Shown piece after piece: positions 18,038-25,880 of a stretch of DNA of 64,000 bases. How positions within the stretch are numbered: position 1 is the stretch's first letter; each line of letters begins with the position of its first letter. Location of the stretch: contig NZ_CANMJB010000001.1 of the NCBI RefSeq assembly GCF_947498175.1, forward strand, positions 434,001 to 498,000, written 5' to 3'. The notes below the pieces were generated by a model, which saw nothing but the letters and a program-made list of their open reading frames with translations, did no database searches and was not told the DNA's origin. A program made the translations under genes and the position numbers. This stretch comes from an uncultured Algimonas sp. (GTDB lineage: Bacteria > Pseudomonadota > Alphaproteobacteria > Caulobacterales > Maricaulaceae).

Positions 18038-18616
18038 CTACGGTGTCCAGCGAGGCAAGCCGTTCAACTCCTCCAAGACGCGAATCTCGACCCGCAAATC
18101 ATCCATCTGACGCTCCAGCCGTATGGCCTTGCGTTCCAACCGGCGAACTTCCTTGGCGCTCAGCCCGTCGGCCTCGTCCAACCGGTCCGTGACATTGAGC
18201 CAGGCTTTCCGCCGTGCCCGCCAGTCCGAGACGAGCTCGTCGCGCGTTTGCATGACCCGGTAGACATCATAGCCATCGGCATGCGCCACGAGATAATCGT
18301 GGTAGCCGCCCGCTTCGCACTCGGCATTCGGGCGCTCGCCGGACCGGCCGTCGCTGTAACCCGCGCTCGGACCGCAATAGCGTCGCAAGCCCATTTCGAG
18401 ACCCCGGATATAGGCAAGCCGGTCCGGTGTGACGCCGAACTCCGCGCAACGCTCGCCGATATCCGCCAAGCGGGACCGCGACCGGCCCGCCTCGCCATCC
18501 TTGAACCCGATATCCTCCCAATTGCCGGCCCGGCAGGCGTCCTCGGATATGGACGCGCAGCCCGACAACGCCGCCATGGCGGCGCACAAGCCCAGTTTCG
18601 CGATGTCATGCCTCAT
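18038..18616 (-). CDS. DUF2799-like lipoprotein
   Basis: A 192-residue lipoprotein. The signal peptide RHDIAKLGLCAAMAALSGC ends in a lipobox with C20. The mature part has the small-protein pattern CRAGNWEDIGFKDGEAGRSRSRL, CAEFGVTPDRLAYIRGLEMGLRRYCGPSAGYSDGRSG seen in DUF2799 proteins, followed by a coiled-coil-prone charged C-terminus (LSAKEVRRLERKAIRLERQMDDLR). The ATG at 18614-18616 follows AGGGGGAAG, a good ribosome site. It converges with the paralogue pair with a 16-base gap. The function is unknown; family members are envelope lipoproteins. Confidence 0.75.
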   Translation of the reverse strand: MRHDIAKLGLCAAMAALSGCASISEDACRAGNWEDIGFKDGEAGRSRSRLADIGERCAEFGVTPDRLAYIRGLEMGLRRYCGPSAGYSDGRSGERPNAECEAGGYHDYLVAHADGYDVYRVMQTRDELVSDWRARRKAWLNVTDRLDEADGLSAKEVRRLERKAIRLERQMDDLRVEIRVLEELNGLPRWTP

Positions 18617-18779
18617 GGTCTTCCCCCTTGATAGCCAACCCTGACTAACAGGGTCGCGCCCCACAGGCGATGAGCAATCCGTTCATCGTTCGCTCATGTC
18701 TTGCTTCCAATCGCGGCTTGTCATCCTCGACAACGACTTTCCCTTGCTGGCTATTGGCCGACATGATTAAGCGCGCCCT

Positions 18780-19796
18780 ATGCGCCTGGACACGAAAACG
18801 ATCGGCAACGGCAACAGGCCGCCGCTGGGTCTGGCCTTGGGCGGCGGCGTGGCGCGCGGATGGGCGCATATCGGCGCGCTTCGCGCCCTGATCGAAGCCG
18901 ACATCGAACCGGATATCATCGCCGGAACGTCGATTGGGTCGGTCGTGGGGGCAGCCTACCTGGCGGGCCGGCTGGAAAGCCTGGAACGATGGGCGCGGGC
19001 GCTCAACCGCCGCCGGGTCATCCATTATATGGACCTGTCCTGGGGCGGGTCGGGCCTCATGAAGGGCGCGCGCCTGGTCAAGGTGTTGGAACATTATCTC
19101 AAGGATGTGAAAATCGAACATTTCGACCGGCGTTTCGCGGCGGTCGCCTGCGACCTGCGCACCGGCTACGAAGTCTGGTTGCAGCAGGGTCCGGTCATCC
19201 CGGCGATCCGCGCTTCCTACGCCCTGCCCGGCGCGTTCGAACCGGTCCGGATCGACAACCGGTACATGATCGACGGTGCGATGGTGAACCCGGTGCCCGT
19301 ATCGGCATGCCGCGCGCTGGGCGCGCACATGGTGATCGCCGTGTCGCTCAGCGGCGACGCGTTCGGCCCGATCGGGTCCAGCCACGAAGTCGATTTCGAC
19401 GACGGTTCCGAGATCGAGCCGAATGCCTCCGAGATTGCGATCATGGCGCACCAGTCGATCAACAAGTTAAGACCCGACCGTATCCTGTTGAAATCCTTGC
19501 TGGGTGGCACCAAGCGGGGGAAAAGCCCGCGGATCGGTACGGTCATGATGGGGTCGCTCAACATCGTCATGGACCGGCTGACCCGTTCGCGCATGGCGGG
19601 CGATCCGCCGGACGTGTTCGTCGCTCCTCGCATCGGTCATATCGGCATGTTGGAGTTCACGCGCGCTGACGAACTGATCGAACGCGGCTACCGCGCCATG
19701 CAACACGAAATCCCCCTGATCCGCTCTATCCTGGAAATCATCGGCGACATGCCGAGCGCAGCCTCGCCGACCGACGGCAGGATGGAAGAAGAGTGA
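18780..19796 (+). CDS. patatin-like phospholipase (RssA-type)
   Basis: A 338-residue patatin-domain serine hydrolase. The oxyanion loop LALGGGVARGWAH is at 18-30, the nucleophile serine S51 in GTSIGS and the catalytic aspartate D165 in IDGAMVNP, together forming the Ser-Asp dyad. No signal peptide is seen, so it is probably cytoplasmic or peripheral on the inner membrane and hydrolyses acyl chains of phospholipids or related lipids. The acidic C-terminus (DGRMEEE) is variable in the family. It appears monocistronic. Confidence 0.92.
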   Translation: MRLDTKTIGNGNRPPLGLALGGGVARGWAHIGALRALIEADIEPDIIAGTSIGSVVGAAYLAGRLESLERWARALNRRRVIHYMDLSWGGSGLMKGARLVKVLEHYLKDVKIEHFDRRFAAVACDLRTGYEVWLQQGPVIPAIRASYALPGAFEPVRIDNRYMIDGAMVNPVPVSACRALGAHMVIAVSLSGDAFGPIGSSHEVDFDDGSEIEPNASEIAIMAHQSINKLRPDRILLKSLLGGTKRGKSPRIGTVMMGSLNIVMDRLTRSRMAGDPPDVFVAPRIGHIGMLEFTRADELIERGYRAMQHEIPLIRSILEIIGDMPSAASPTDGRMEEE

Positions 19797-19891
19797 AACC
19801 CGCCCGGCCTTAAGGGAAAATTAACGATGGCCACTCGCCCGTTCGGTGTCGGGGCGAGACACACAGACTGGCGGCCATTACCGCGTTCCGC

Positions 19892-21256
19892 ATGACAGCC
19901 TATACGCATTCCGCTTCCTTCGGCCGCAGGGCCGTTCCGTCCGAAAGACGGTTTCGCAGAACGGTGGCGCCGGCGTCGCGATCATCGCAGCCCGTCACCT
20001 ACCACGTCGCTCCGGCACAGCCTTCCAAACCGCGCCGCAGACGCGACTTCACGTTCTTTCTCGCCCCGGCGCGGCTGATCGCACTGATCTTTCTGGCCGC
20101 GGCCTCAGGACTGACGTTTGCGGCCGTGCATGCAGGCTTCGATGCCTACGAAACGGGTCTGCTCGCCCTGCTGAGTGCGGCAGCCGCCGCGATCGTGTTC
20201 CGGTCCGTGCCGCAAGGCCGCGACTCGCTGCGATCGGGCTTTGCGATGCTCTCCGGGATCTTCCTGTCGCTTTCGGCCATCGTCCTGTTACCCGCGCTCG
20301 ACCTATGGCCCAGCGGTGGCGGACCGCTCATCCTGTCGCTGATCTTCACGATCATCGGCACTCTGACCCGGTCGCGCGCCTGCCTGGCCGTGGCCATCGC
20401 CGCACTGCTCGGACTGATGATCGATGCCGACGGGCTGACACGGATGCGGCTGGACGGACAGCTTGCCACGCTGGTTCTCTTTTCCATCGGGCTGTGCGGC
20501 GGGATCCTAGCCGGATCGCGCCTCATCGCCGGCATTTCCATCATCGCCGTCATGGCGTCGGCCATGACCCTGATGGCGGCATTCGGCATACCGACGGCCG
20601 GCGCCATGGCCATTCTCGCCGTTTTCGCGGCGGCCATGACCTTGCTTCTGAGGACCTACCGCGCCCAAGGGTTCTCCGCCGCCGGACTGCCCATGTCCAT
20701 CGCCGGGATCGCCTCCGTCGCGGCGGCGATCATGTTCCAGCTCTACCTGCTCGGGGAAATGGCGCATGCCTCCGGCCAGTCGGCCCTCGTCATGCCGGGG
20801 TTCGGCATCGCACTTCTGATCGGTATCCAGGGCCTCGTCCTGTACGCGTCGATCATCGGCTGGCTGGCGCGGCGCATCGCGTTGGCCGACCTGATGCTGA
20901 TGCAGGCTCTGTTCGGCCTGACCAGCACCATCATCTCGGATCCGTCGCGCCTGGCGCGCTTCGGCTTTCCCGCCCCGGCCGAACTGTTGGCGATCATGAT
21001 CGCCATCGGGATTGGCGGTCTGGCCTATCTGTGCCTGCTGCGAGCCTGGCGCGCCTACCGCCCGGCTCTGACTGCGCTTTCGGCTCTGACGTTGATGATA
21101 CAGGCCATCTTCGTGCTGCGAGGCGTCACGGGGACATTCGATGTGGCCCTGGCCGTTCTGATCTGCACCGGGCTGGCCGTCGCCATCGCGGTCGTGATGG
21201 TGCTCAACCCCCGCAATGTCGCACACACCCCTCTGACAGGATCAGTATTACGATGA
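19892..21256 (+). CDS. polytopic membrane protein, function unknown
   Basis: A 454-residue protein I do not recognise. A basic cytoplasmic N-terminus of about 55 residues (RRRFRRTVAPASRSSQ, PSKPRRRRDF) leads into a hydrophobic domain with about twelve membrane segments to the C-terminus, alternating with short loops. It does not show a recognisable transporter signature; the alternation of small residues and the repeated AIAALLGLMI, IGLCGGILAG and ILAVFAAAMTLLL stretches resemble uncharacterised DUF2339-like or channel-like proteins, which is only a resemblance. Its stop overlaps the start of the GYF-like protein (ATGA), so the two are coupled. Confidence 0.7.
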   Translation: MTAYTHSASFGRRAVPSERRFRRTVAPASRSSQPVTYHVAPAQPSKPRRRRDFTFFLAPARLIALIFLAAASGLTFAAVHAGFDAYETGLLALLSAAAAAIVFRSVPQGRDSLRSGFAMLSGIFLSLSAIVLLPALDLWPSGGGPLILSLIFTIIGTLTRSRACLAVAIAALLGLMIDADGLTRMRLDGQLATLVLFSIGLCGGILAGSRLIAGISIIAVMASAMTLMAAFGIPTAGAMAILAVFAAAMTLLLRTYRAQGFSAAGLPMSIAGIASVAAAIMFQLYLLGEMAHASGQSALVMPGFGIALLIGIQGLVLYASIIGWLARRIALADLMLMQALFGLTSTIISDPSRLARFGFPAPAELLAIMIAIGIGGLAYLCLLRAWRAYRPALTALSALTLMIQAIFVLRGVTGTFDVALAVLICTGLAVAIAVVMVLNPRNVAHTPLTGSVLR

Positions 21257-21822
21257 TGAACGAGACGACCGCTTTCGCACAGAGCCCTTCGGAAACGCAG
21301 GCGGACAAACGCTGGTATGTCTGCGTGTCGGATGCGGTCTATGGGCCCTTTTCGGACCCGACTCTCTGGGGTTACGTCCAGGAAGGGCGCGTCATCGCGG
21401 CGTCCGATCTGTCGTTGCGGCCGGACGGGGGTTTCCTGCCCGCCAAGGACTGGCTGGAGATCGCCCACTGGTTCCACACGCCTATTCCGTCTCCCGTCGT
21501 CGAGACGACGGCGCAAGCCTTGCCGGTCACCTATGCGAACCTCGCCCTGGTCATGGCGGAAATCCGTTCGGGGCGCACCGCCGACTTCTTGCGCGATCTG
21601 CGCCGTGCCGGCGAAGAGACGCGGCTGGGCGAGACGGTCTGGTTGCTTCGGACCAACGCCTCTCCGGACCAAGCTCATGCGCTGCTGGGGCCGTCGCTGG
21701 GCGTCGGCGACAGCCTGTTTGTCATGGATGCGACCCATGCGAAGTTCTCGGCCTACAATCTCGGCGAGGACGCGAATGCGGGACTGGAAGCGATCTGCGA
21801 AGCGCAGATCGGCGCACGATAG
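21253..21822 (+). CDS. GYF_2-like domain protein
   Basis: A 189-residue soluble protein. Residues about 22-72 (RWYVCVSDAVYGPFSDPTLWGYVQEGRVIAASDLSLRPDGGFLPAKDW) match the GYF_2/DUF4339 pattern of W-Y, a GPF turn, a G-x-I segment and a W near the end, a fold used for protein-protein contacts in bacteria. The C-terminal half (about 85-189) is a globular domain with no motif I can name. Its ATG at 21253 lies in the stop of the membrane-protein gene; a cytoplasmic partner of that protein is a reasonable inference. Confidence 0.72.
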   Translation: MMNETTAFAQSPSETQADKRWYVCVSDAVYGPFSDPTLWGYVQEGRVIAASDLSLRPDGGFLPAKDWLEIAHWFHTPIPSPVVETTAQALPVTYANLALVMAEIRSGRTADFLRDLRRAGEETRLGETVWLLRTNASPDQAHALLGPSLGVGDSLFVMDATHAKFSAYNLGEDANAGLEAICEAQIGAR

Positions 21823-21834
21823 TTCCGGACGGCG

Positions 21835-22359
21835 TCAATCCAGGCGGCGCAGACCGTCGCGGAAGCGTTTCGCGTTCGATACATAGACGTCGGCGTTCAG
21901 TTTCAGCATCCTGGCTTCGGCGTCGCCGACCGTCTTGACGACACGTCCGGGCGCTCCGACGACGAGGCTGTTCGGCGGGATGACCTTGTTCTCCGTCACC
22001 AGCGCATGCGCGCCGATGATCGAGCCGGCGCCGATCGTCGCGCCGTTCAGGACCGTCGCACCGATCCCGATCAGGCAGCCATCCTCGATCCTGCAGCCAT
22101 GCAGCATGACCTGGTGGCCGATGACGACGTCCGCGCCGATGACCAGTGGCTGGCCCGGGTCGGAATGCAGGACGGCATTGTCCTGAACATTGGACCGGGC
22201 ACCGATATCGATGGGTTCGTTGTCCCCGCGCAGAACCGCCCCGAACCAGACCGAGCTGTCCTCGGCCATGATCACATTGCCGATCACGGCCGCCGTTTCG
22301 GCGACCCAGACGCTGTCGTGCAGGTCGGGGCCATGGTCGTCCAGCGCGTAGACCGCCAT
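21835..22359 (-). CDS. gamma-carbonic anhydrase-like left-handed beta-helix protein
   Basis: A 174-residue hexapeptide-repeat protein. The zinc histidines expected for the gamma-carbonic anhydrase (CamH/YrdA) family are H65 (NAVLHSDPG), H82 (VVIGHQVM) and H87 (MLHGCRIED), with R44 and D46 in VLRGDNEPI. Repeats of the type IGAxSxI run from about residue 30 to 140, followed by a C-terminal helix. It may be a carbonic anhydrase or an acyl-carrier-like scaffold; family members are often inactive as anhydrases. It is the last gene of a queF-cysE-DUF3126 block and overlaps its upstream neighbour by one base. Confidence 0.9.
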   Translation of the reverse strand: MAVYALDDHGPDLHDSVWVAETAAVIGNVIMAEDSSVWFGAVLRGDNEPIDIGARSNVQDNAVLHSDPGQPLVIGADVVIGHQVMLHGCRIEDGCLIGIGATVLNGATIGAGSIIGAHALVTENKVIPPNSLVVGAPGRVVKTVGDAEARMLKLNADVYVSNAKRFRDGLRRLD

Positions 22360-22571
22360 CAGCCGTCCAGATCCTGCTGCAGGATAGAGATGTTGAGATC
22401 GTAGGAAATGTCGTCCTTGTCCTCGTCGTCGATGTAGAGCAGCCCGAGGATCTCGTCGTCGAGATAGACTTCGACGCTGTCTTGTACCTTGCGCGGCGCA
22501 AGGCGGATCGCTTCGGTCTTGAACCGCGCGCAAAGATAGTCGCGCACGGATTTCATCTGTTCGGGGGTCAT
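22359..22571 (-). CDS. DUF3126 family small protein
   Basis: A 70-residue acidic protein, MTPEQMKSVRDYLCARF at the N-terminus and an EVYLDDEILGLLYIDDEDKDDISYDLNISIL body, the pattern of the alphaproteobacterial DUF3126 family, whose members are usually next to cysE. It lies between cysE and the gamma-carbonic-anhydrase-like gene with 4-base and 1-base overlaps, so the three are translated together. The function is unknown. Confidence 0.85.
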   Translation of the reverse strand: MTPEQMKSVRDYLCARFKTEAIRLAPRKVQDSVEVYLDDEILGLLYIDDEDKDDISYDLNISILQQDLDG

Positions 22572-23374
22572 GACTCGATTCCTTGGTCCATGGCGGCGGC
22601 CGGATCCCCGCAGGATCCGCCGACCGGTTTGGCCGGCACGCCGGCGACTGTACAGTTCTCCGGCACGGGTTTCAGCACGACGGAGCCCGCCGCGATCTTG
22701 GCGCCGTCGCCGATCTCGATATTGCCGAGAATGGATGCGTTGGCGCCGATCAGGACACGGTTGCCGATTTTCGGGTGCCGGTCTTCGTCGGCCTTGCCGG
22801 TTCCGCCCAGCGTGACGCCCTGCAGGATCGAGCAATCGTCGCCGAGCCGCGCCGTCTCGCCCATGACGAAGCCGGTTGCGTGGTCCAGCATGATGCCGCA
22901 GCCGACTTCGGCCGCCGGGTTGATGTCCACGCCGAACAGCTCGCTGCTGCGCGATTGCAAGTGGAAGGCGACCAGGTCGCGCCCCGCCTTGTAGAGCGCA
23001 TGGGCGCAACGGTGCGTCTGGATGGCGAGGAAGCCCTTGAAATAGAGGAAGCATTGCAGGTGGGAATGGCACGCCGGGTCGCGCTGTTTCACGGCCTGAA
23101 GGTCGCGGGCGATGCAGGGCACCAGGCACGGATCGCTTTCGATGGCTTCGGCCAGTACGGTGCGCAGCTTCAGGGACGAGAACTCGCTGCTGGAAAGCTT
23201 TTCGGCGAGATGGTTGACGAGCGCGGAGCCGAGATCCTCCTGGTCGAGGATCGTGGCGTGCAGCAGGGACGACAGGGCGACTTCCTTGACGGCATAGGCT
23301 GCGGCTTCGCGCTTAAGCGCGCTCCAGACGCAGACATCGTCGGCCTCGTCGCAAACGAGATTTACCTGGGACAT
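22568..23374 (-). CDS. cysE: serine O-acetyltransferase
   Basis: Acetylates serine with acetyl-CoA to O-acetylserine, the committed step of cysteine synthesis. The 268 residues show an N-terminal helical domain (about 10-130) and the left-handed beta-helix from FGVDINPAAEVGCGIMLDHATGFVMGETA (about 147-175) through ILQGVTLGGTGK to the repeats IGDGAKIAAGSVVLKPVPENCTVAGVPAKPVG. The catalytic histidine is in LDHATG. The gene overlaps DUF3126 by four bases and follows queF by 61 bases. A cysteine-synthase-like PLP enzyme at 62.3-63.4 kb could complete the pathway. Confidence 0.96.
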   Translation of the reverse strand: MSQVNLVCDEADDVCVWSALKREAAAYAVKEVALSSLLHATILDQEDLGSALVNHLAEKLSSSEFSSLKLRTVLAEAIESDPCLVPCIARDLQAVKQRDPACHSHLQCFLYFKGFLAIQTHRCAHALYKAGRDLVAFHLQSRSSELFGVDINPAAEVGCGIMLDHATGFVMGETARLGDDCSILQGVTLGGTGKADEDRHPKIGNRVLIGANASILGNIEIGDGAKIAAGSVVLKPVPENCTVAGVPAKPVGGSCGDPAAAMDQGIES

Positions 23375-23435
23375 GCCGTCGCCTAACCGACCCTCTTGAG
23401 GATTGGAACCCACAATTCCGCCCGCCCGGCCTGCG

Positions 23436-23891
23436 TCAGCCCCGGCCGCGATAGGGCGGCACACCCTGATCCGGCACCCAGAGACCGTCCGGTGTCTTGC
23501 CGTATTGGTAGAAGACGTCGATGGGTATGCCGCCGCGCGGATACCAATACCCGCCGATGCGCAGCCAGCGCGGTTCGATCTCCTTGACCAGCCGTTGTCC
23601 GATGCCGGTCGTGCAGGCTTCGTGAAAATCGCCGTGATTGCGATAGCTTCCGAGGAACAGCTTGAACGCCTTGCTTTCGACGATCCATCGGTCGGGACAG
23701 TAGTCGACGACCAGATGCGCGAAGTCGGGCTGTCCCGTGACGGGGCAGATCGAAGTGAACTCCGGCGCGACCAGACGCACCATGTAGGGGTCGTCGCAAG
23801 GATTGGCGACGCGTTCCAGCACGGCGTCGTCGGGCGAGGCCGGGAGCGCGCCTGACGCGCCGAGTTGGTCGAGCTTATCGTATCGGGACAT
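23436..23891 (-). CDS. queF: NADPH-dependent 7-cyano-7-deazaguanine reductase
   Basis: Reduces preQ0 to preQ1 in queuosine synthesis, the modified base of GUN-anticodon tRNAs. The 151 residues are the short single-domain (unimodular) QueF form. The catalytic cysteine is C49 in [17 protein letters not shown] with D56 nearby, and the NADPH-side segment [20 protein letters not shown] is at about 72-91. The start at 23889-23891 was chosen for the family length; an in-frame extension upstream has no ribosome site. It is first in the run toward cysE. Confidence 0.96.
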   Translation of the reverse strand: MSRYDKLDQLGASGALPASPDDAVLERVANPCDDPYMVRLVAPEFTSICPVTGQPDFAHLVVDYCPDRWIVESKAFKLFLGSYRNHGDFHEACTTGIGQRLVKEIEPRWLRIGGYWYPRGGIPIDVFYQYGKTPDGLWVPDQGVPPYRGRG

Positions 23892-24031
23892 GAAACGCGC
23901 TTTAGGCGCACGCGTCCAAAGCGTCCACCTCACAAGATCACCGACTGGGCCTGCGACAAAAGAAACGAACGAATCTCGCAACCTGCGCCGACTCCCTCGC
24001 GTTGAGTCGCTATACCGAACAGGAGACCCTC

Positions 24032-24199
24032 ATGACGGACAAGACGAAAGAAAACGGCGGCGGCTACGGTTATGTCGGCAAGGATGCGCCGGTTGCAGAC
24101 GGTTCGGTCGCCCGGATGGCCGGCAAATCGACCGACGGCTCGCCCCGCCCGGCCATCCACAACAGCCAGTCGCAGATCGCCCACGACGAAGAAGAATAG
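24032..24199 (+). CDS. small hydrophilic protein, function unknown
   Basis: A 55-residue protein preceded by an excellent AGGAG ribosome site six bases before the ATG. It is hydrophilic and glycine-rich at the N-terminus (TDKTKENGGGYGYVGKDAPVADGS) and acidic at the C-terminus (AHDEEE), without a membrane segment or signal peptide; probably largely disordered. It lies 85 bases upstream of rpoH on the same strand. I recognise no family. The ribosome site is the main support for calling it a gene. Confidence 0.55.
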   Translation: MTDKTKENGGGYGYVGKDAPVADGSVARMAGKSTDGSPRPAIHNSQSQIAHDEEE

Positions 24200-24284
24200 C
24201 CGATCACGCGATTGCGTCTTTCACGCGAGCACCCGCGCCGATAAAGCGGCGCCCCACCCCACCCGACTCCGGCAGGAGATATTC

Positions 24285-25238
24285 ATGGCCGAAACCAAGA
24301 CGCTCCCGGCAAAGCGCAACAAGACCGCGGCGAAGAAGTCCGGAAATACGGGCAGCCTGTCCGTTTCGCTCTCGCCCGAACAGGGTCTGAACCGCTACCT
24401 CCAGGAAATCCGCAAATTTCCGATGCTGGAGAAGAACGAAGAGTTCATGCTGGCCAAAAGCTGGGCCGACAAGGGCGATACGGAAGCGGCCGAAAGGATG
24501 GTCACGTCCCACCTGCGCCTCGTCGCCAAGATCGCCATGGGCTATCGCGGCTACGGTCTGCCGATCGGCGAAGTCATCTCCGAAGGCAATGTCGGTTTGA
24601 TGCAGGCGGTCAAGAAGTTTGATCCCGACAAAGGCTTCCGCCTGTCCACCTACGCCATGTGGTGGATCCGGGCCGCGATCCAGGAATACGTTCTGCGGTC
24701 CTGGTCGCTCGTCAAGATGGGCACGACCGCCGCGCAGAAGAAACTTTTCTTCAATCTCAGACGGTTGAAAGGGGAAATGAAAGCGATCGAAGACGGCGAC
24801 CTCACGCCTGAAAACGTCAAGACCATCGCGACCAAGCTTGGCGTCAAGGAAGAGGAAGTCACCTCCATGAACCGGCGCATGCTGAGCGGCGGCGATGCGT
24901 CGCTCAACGTGCAGATCGGCGCCGAAGACGGCTCCACGCAATGGCAGGACTGGTTGCAGGACGACAGCGACAGCCAGGAAGCCATTCTGGCCGACGATCA
25001 GGAACACGACGCCCGGATGGATCTGTTGCGGGACGCCATGGCGGATCTGAACGATCGGGAGCGCGACATCTTCATGAAGCGACGCCTTTCGGAATCGCCT
25101 TTGACCCTCGAGCAGCTGGCCAAGGTTTACGGCGTGTCGCGCGAACGCATCCGCCAGATCGAGGCGCGCGCTTTCGAGAAGATCCAGAAGGCGACCGTCG
25201 CGGCCGCCGACAAGGCGGGCCTGATCGAAGCCGAGTGA
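24285..25238 (+). CDS. rpoH: RNA polymerase heat-shock sigma factor RpoH (sigma-32)
   Basis: Directs RNA polymerase to heat-shock promoters. The 317 residues contain sigma region 2 (about 70-140, with GNVGLMQAVKKFDPDKGFRLSTYAMWWIRAAIQEYVL), the diagnostic RpoH box QKKLFFNLRR at 151-160 and region 4 with LTLEQLAKVYGVSRERIRQIEARAFEKI near 270-300. The ATG at 24285 follows AGGAG. The first 25 residues are a basic extension (AKRNKTAAKKSG). It is the likely companion to the HrcA/CIRCE control visible upstream of groESL at 57.2 kb. Confidence 0.96.
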   Translation: MAETKTLPAKRNKTAAKKSGNTGSLSVSLSPEQGLNRYLQEIRKFPMLEKNEEFMLAKSWADKGDTEAAERMVTSHLRLVAKIAMGYRGYGLPIGEVISEGNVGLMQAVKKFDPDKGFRLSTYAMWWIRAAIQEYVLRSWSLVKMGTTAAQKKLFFNLRRLKGEMKAIEDGDLTPENVKTIATKLGVKEEEVTSMNRRMLSGGDASLNVQIGAEDGSTQWQDWLQDDSDSQEAILADDQEHDARMDLLRDAMADLNDRERDIFMKRRLSESPLTLEQLAKVYGVSRERIRQIEARAFEKIQKATVAAADKAGLIEAE

Positions 25239-25282
25239 TCCTGCCCCGACCTGATTGGGCGGAACGGAGTCCTTGCGTGAGT

Positions 25283-25298
25283 CGTTGCTTCGGCAACG
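25283..25298 (+). other. UUCG-tetraloop hairpin between rpoH and the hemerythrin gene
   Basis: CGTTGC, TTCG, GCAACG form a perfect 6-bp stem closed by an extra-stable UUCG loop, 45 bases after the rpoH stop and 37 bases before the next start. There is no U-run after it, so it is not a classical intrinsic terminator; it may protect the rpoH mRNA end or cause partial termination. Confidence 0.45.
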
Positions 25299-25334
25299 CC
25301 CCCGAAAACACGCTCTGAATACAAGGACTCACAT

Positions 25335-25793
25335 ATGGACATCTACGAACGTCTCGAACAGGACCACGACAAACAGCGAACGCTGATCGACCGCATCAAG
25401 CAGTCGGAGCCCGGCTCGGAAACTCGCGCCCAGCTCTGGACCGACTTGAAGATCGAGTTGGAAGCCCATGCATCCGCCGAGGAACAGGCCTTCTATTCCA
25501 AGCTGATGGCCGAACCGGAAGGCACGGACGATACGCGCCATGCCATCGAAGAACATCAGCAAATGCACGAGATGACCGCCAAGCTCGACGCGATGGACCA
25601 ATCCGCCGATGTCTGGGACACGCTGTTCGGCAAGCTCGCCCACAAGGTCGTCCATCATGTCGACGAGGAGGAAGAGGAGTTCTTTCCGGACGCCAAGGAA
25701 ACCTTGTCGGACAGTCAGGAAGAAGAAGCGCTCAGGATGTTCAACAAGCGCAAGGCGGCCGAAGTCGACAAGCAGGAAGAACTCGCCGACTGA
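25335..25793 (+). CDS. hemerythrin HHE cation-binding domain protein
   Basis: A 152-residue helical protein. The metal-ligand pattern of hemerythrin-like proteins is visible: LEQDHDKQR (H10), the LEAHASAEEQAFYSKL helix (about residues 43-58), HAIEEHQQMHEM (about 69-80) and KLAHKVVHHVDEEEEEFFPDAKETL (about 101-125). Such proteins bind a di-iron centre and serve in oxygen, nitric-oxide or iron handling. The acidic region DEEEEEFF is typical. An AAGGACT ribosome site precedes the ATG. A terminator follows at 25858-25880. Confidence 0.9.
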   Translation: MDIYERLEQDHDKQRTLIDRIKQSEPGSETRAQLWTDLKIELEAHASAEEQAFYSKLMAEPEGTDDTRHAIEEHQQMHEMTAKLDAMDQSADVWDTLFGKLAHKVVHHVDEEEEEFFPDAKETLSDSQEEEALRMFNKRKAAEVDKQEELAD

Positions 25794-25803
25794 CGCTCGA
25801 TTC

Positions 25804-25856
25804 GAATATCGAACTCTGAAACATCAAATTCCGGAACATCAAATCCTGGAATATCT
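25804..25856. repeat. imperfect 15-base tandem repeats
   Basis: Four imperfect units of about 14-16 bases, each beginning GAA and containing ATC (GAATATCGAACTCT, GAAACATCAAATTCCG, GAACATCAAATCCTG, GAATATCTG), fill the gap between the hemerythrin stop and the terminator. The tract is more AT-rich than its surroundings. No function is apparent. Confidence 0.45.
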
Positions 25857-25857
25857 G

Positions 25858-25880
25858 ACGCGGCCGCGGGCCGCGTTTTT
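25858..25880. terminator. rho-independent terminator, hemerythrin gene / gor
   Basis: The 8-bp stem ACGCGGCC / GGCCGCGT with a GCG loop is followed by a run of T (25876-25880). It can end the hemerythrin transcript; on the other strand it overlaps the gor stop region. Confidence 0.75.
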
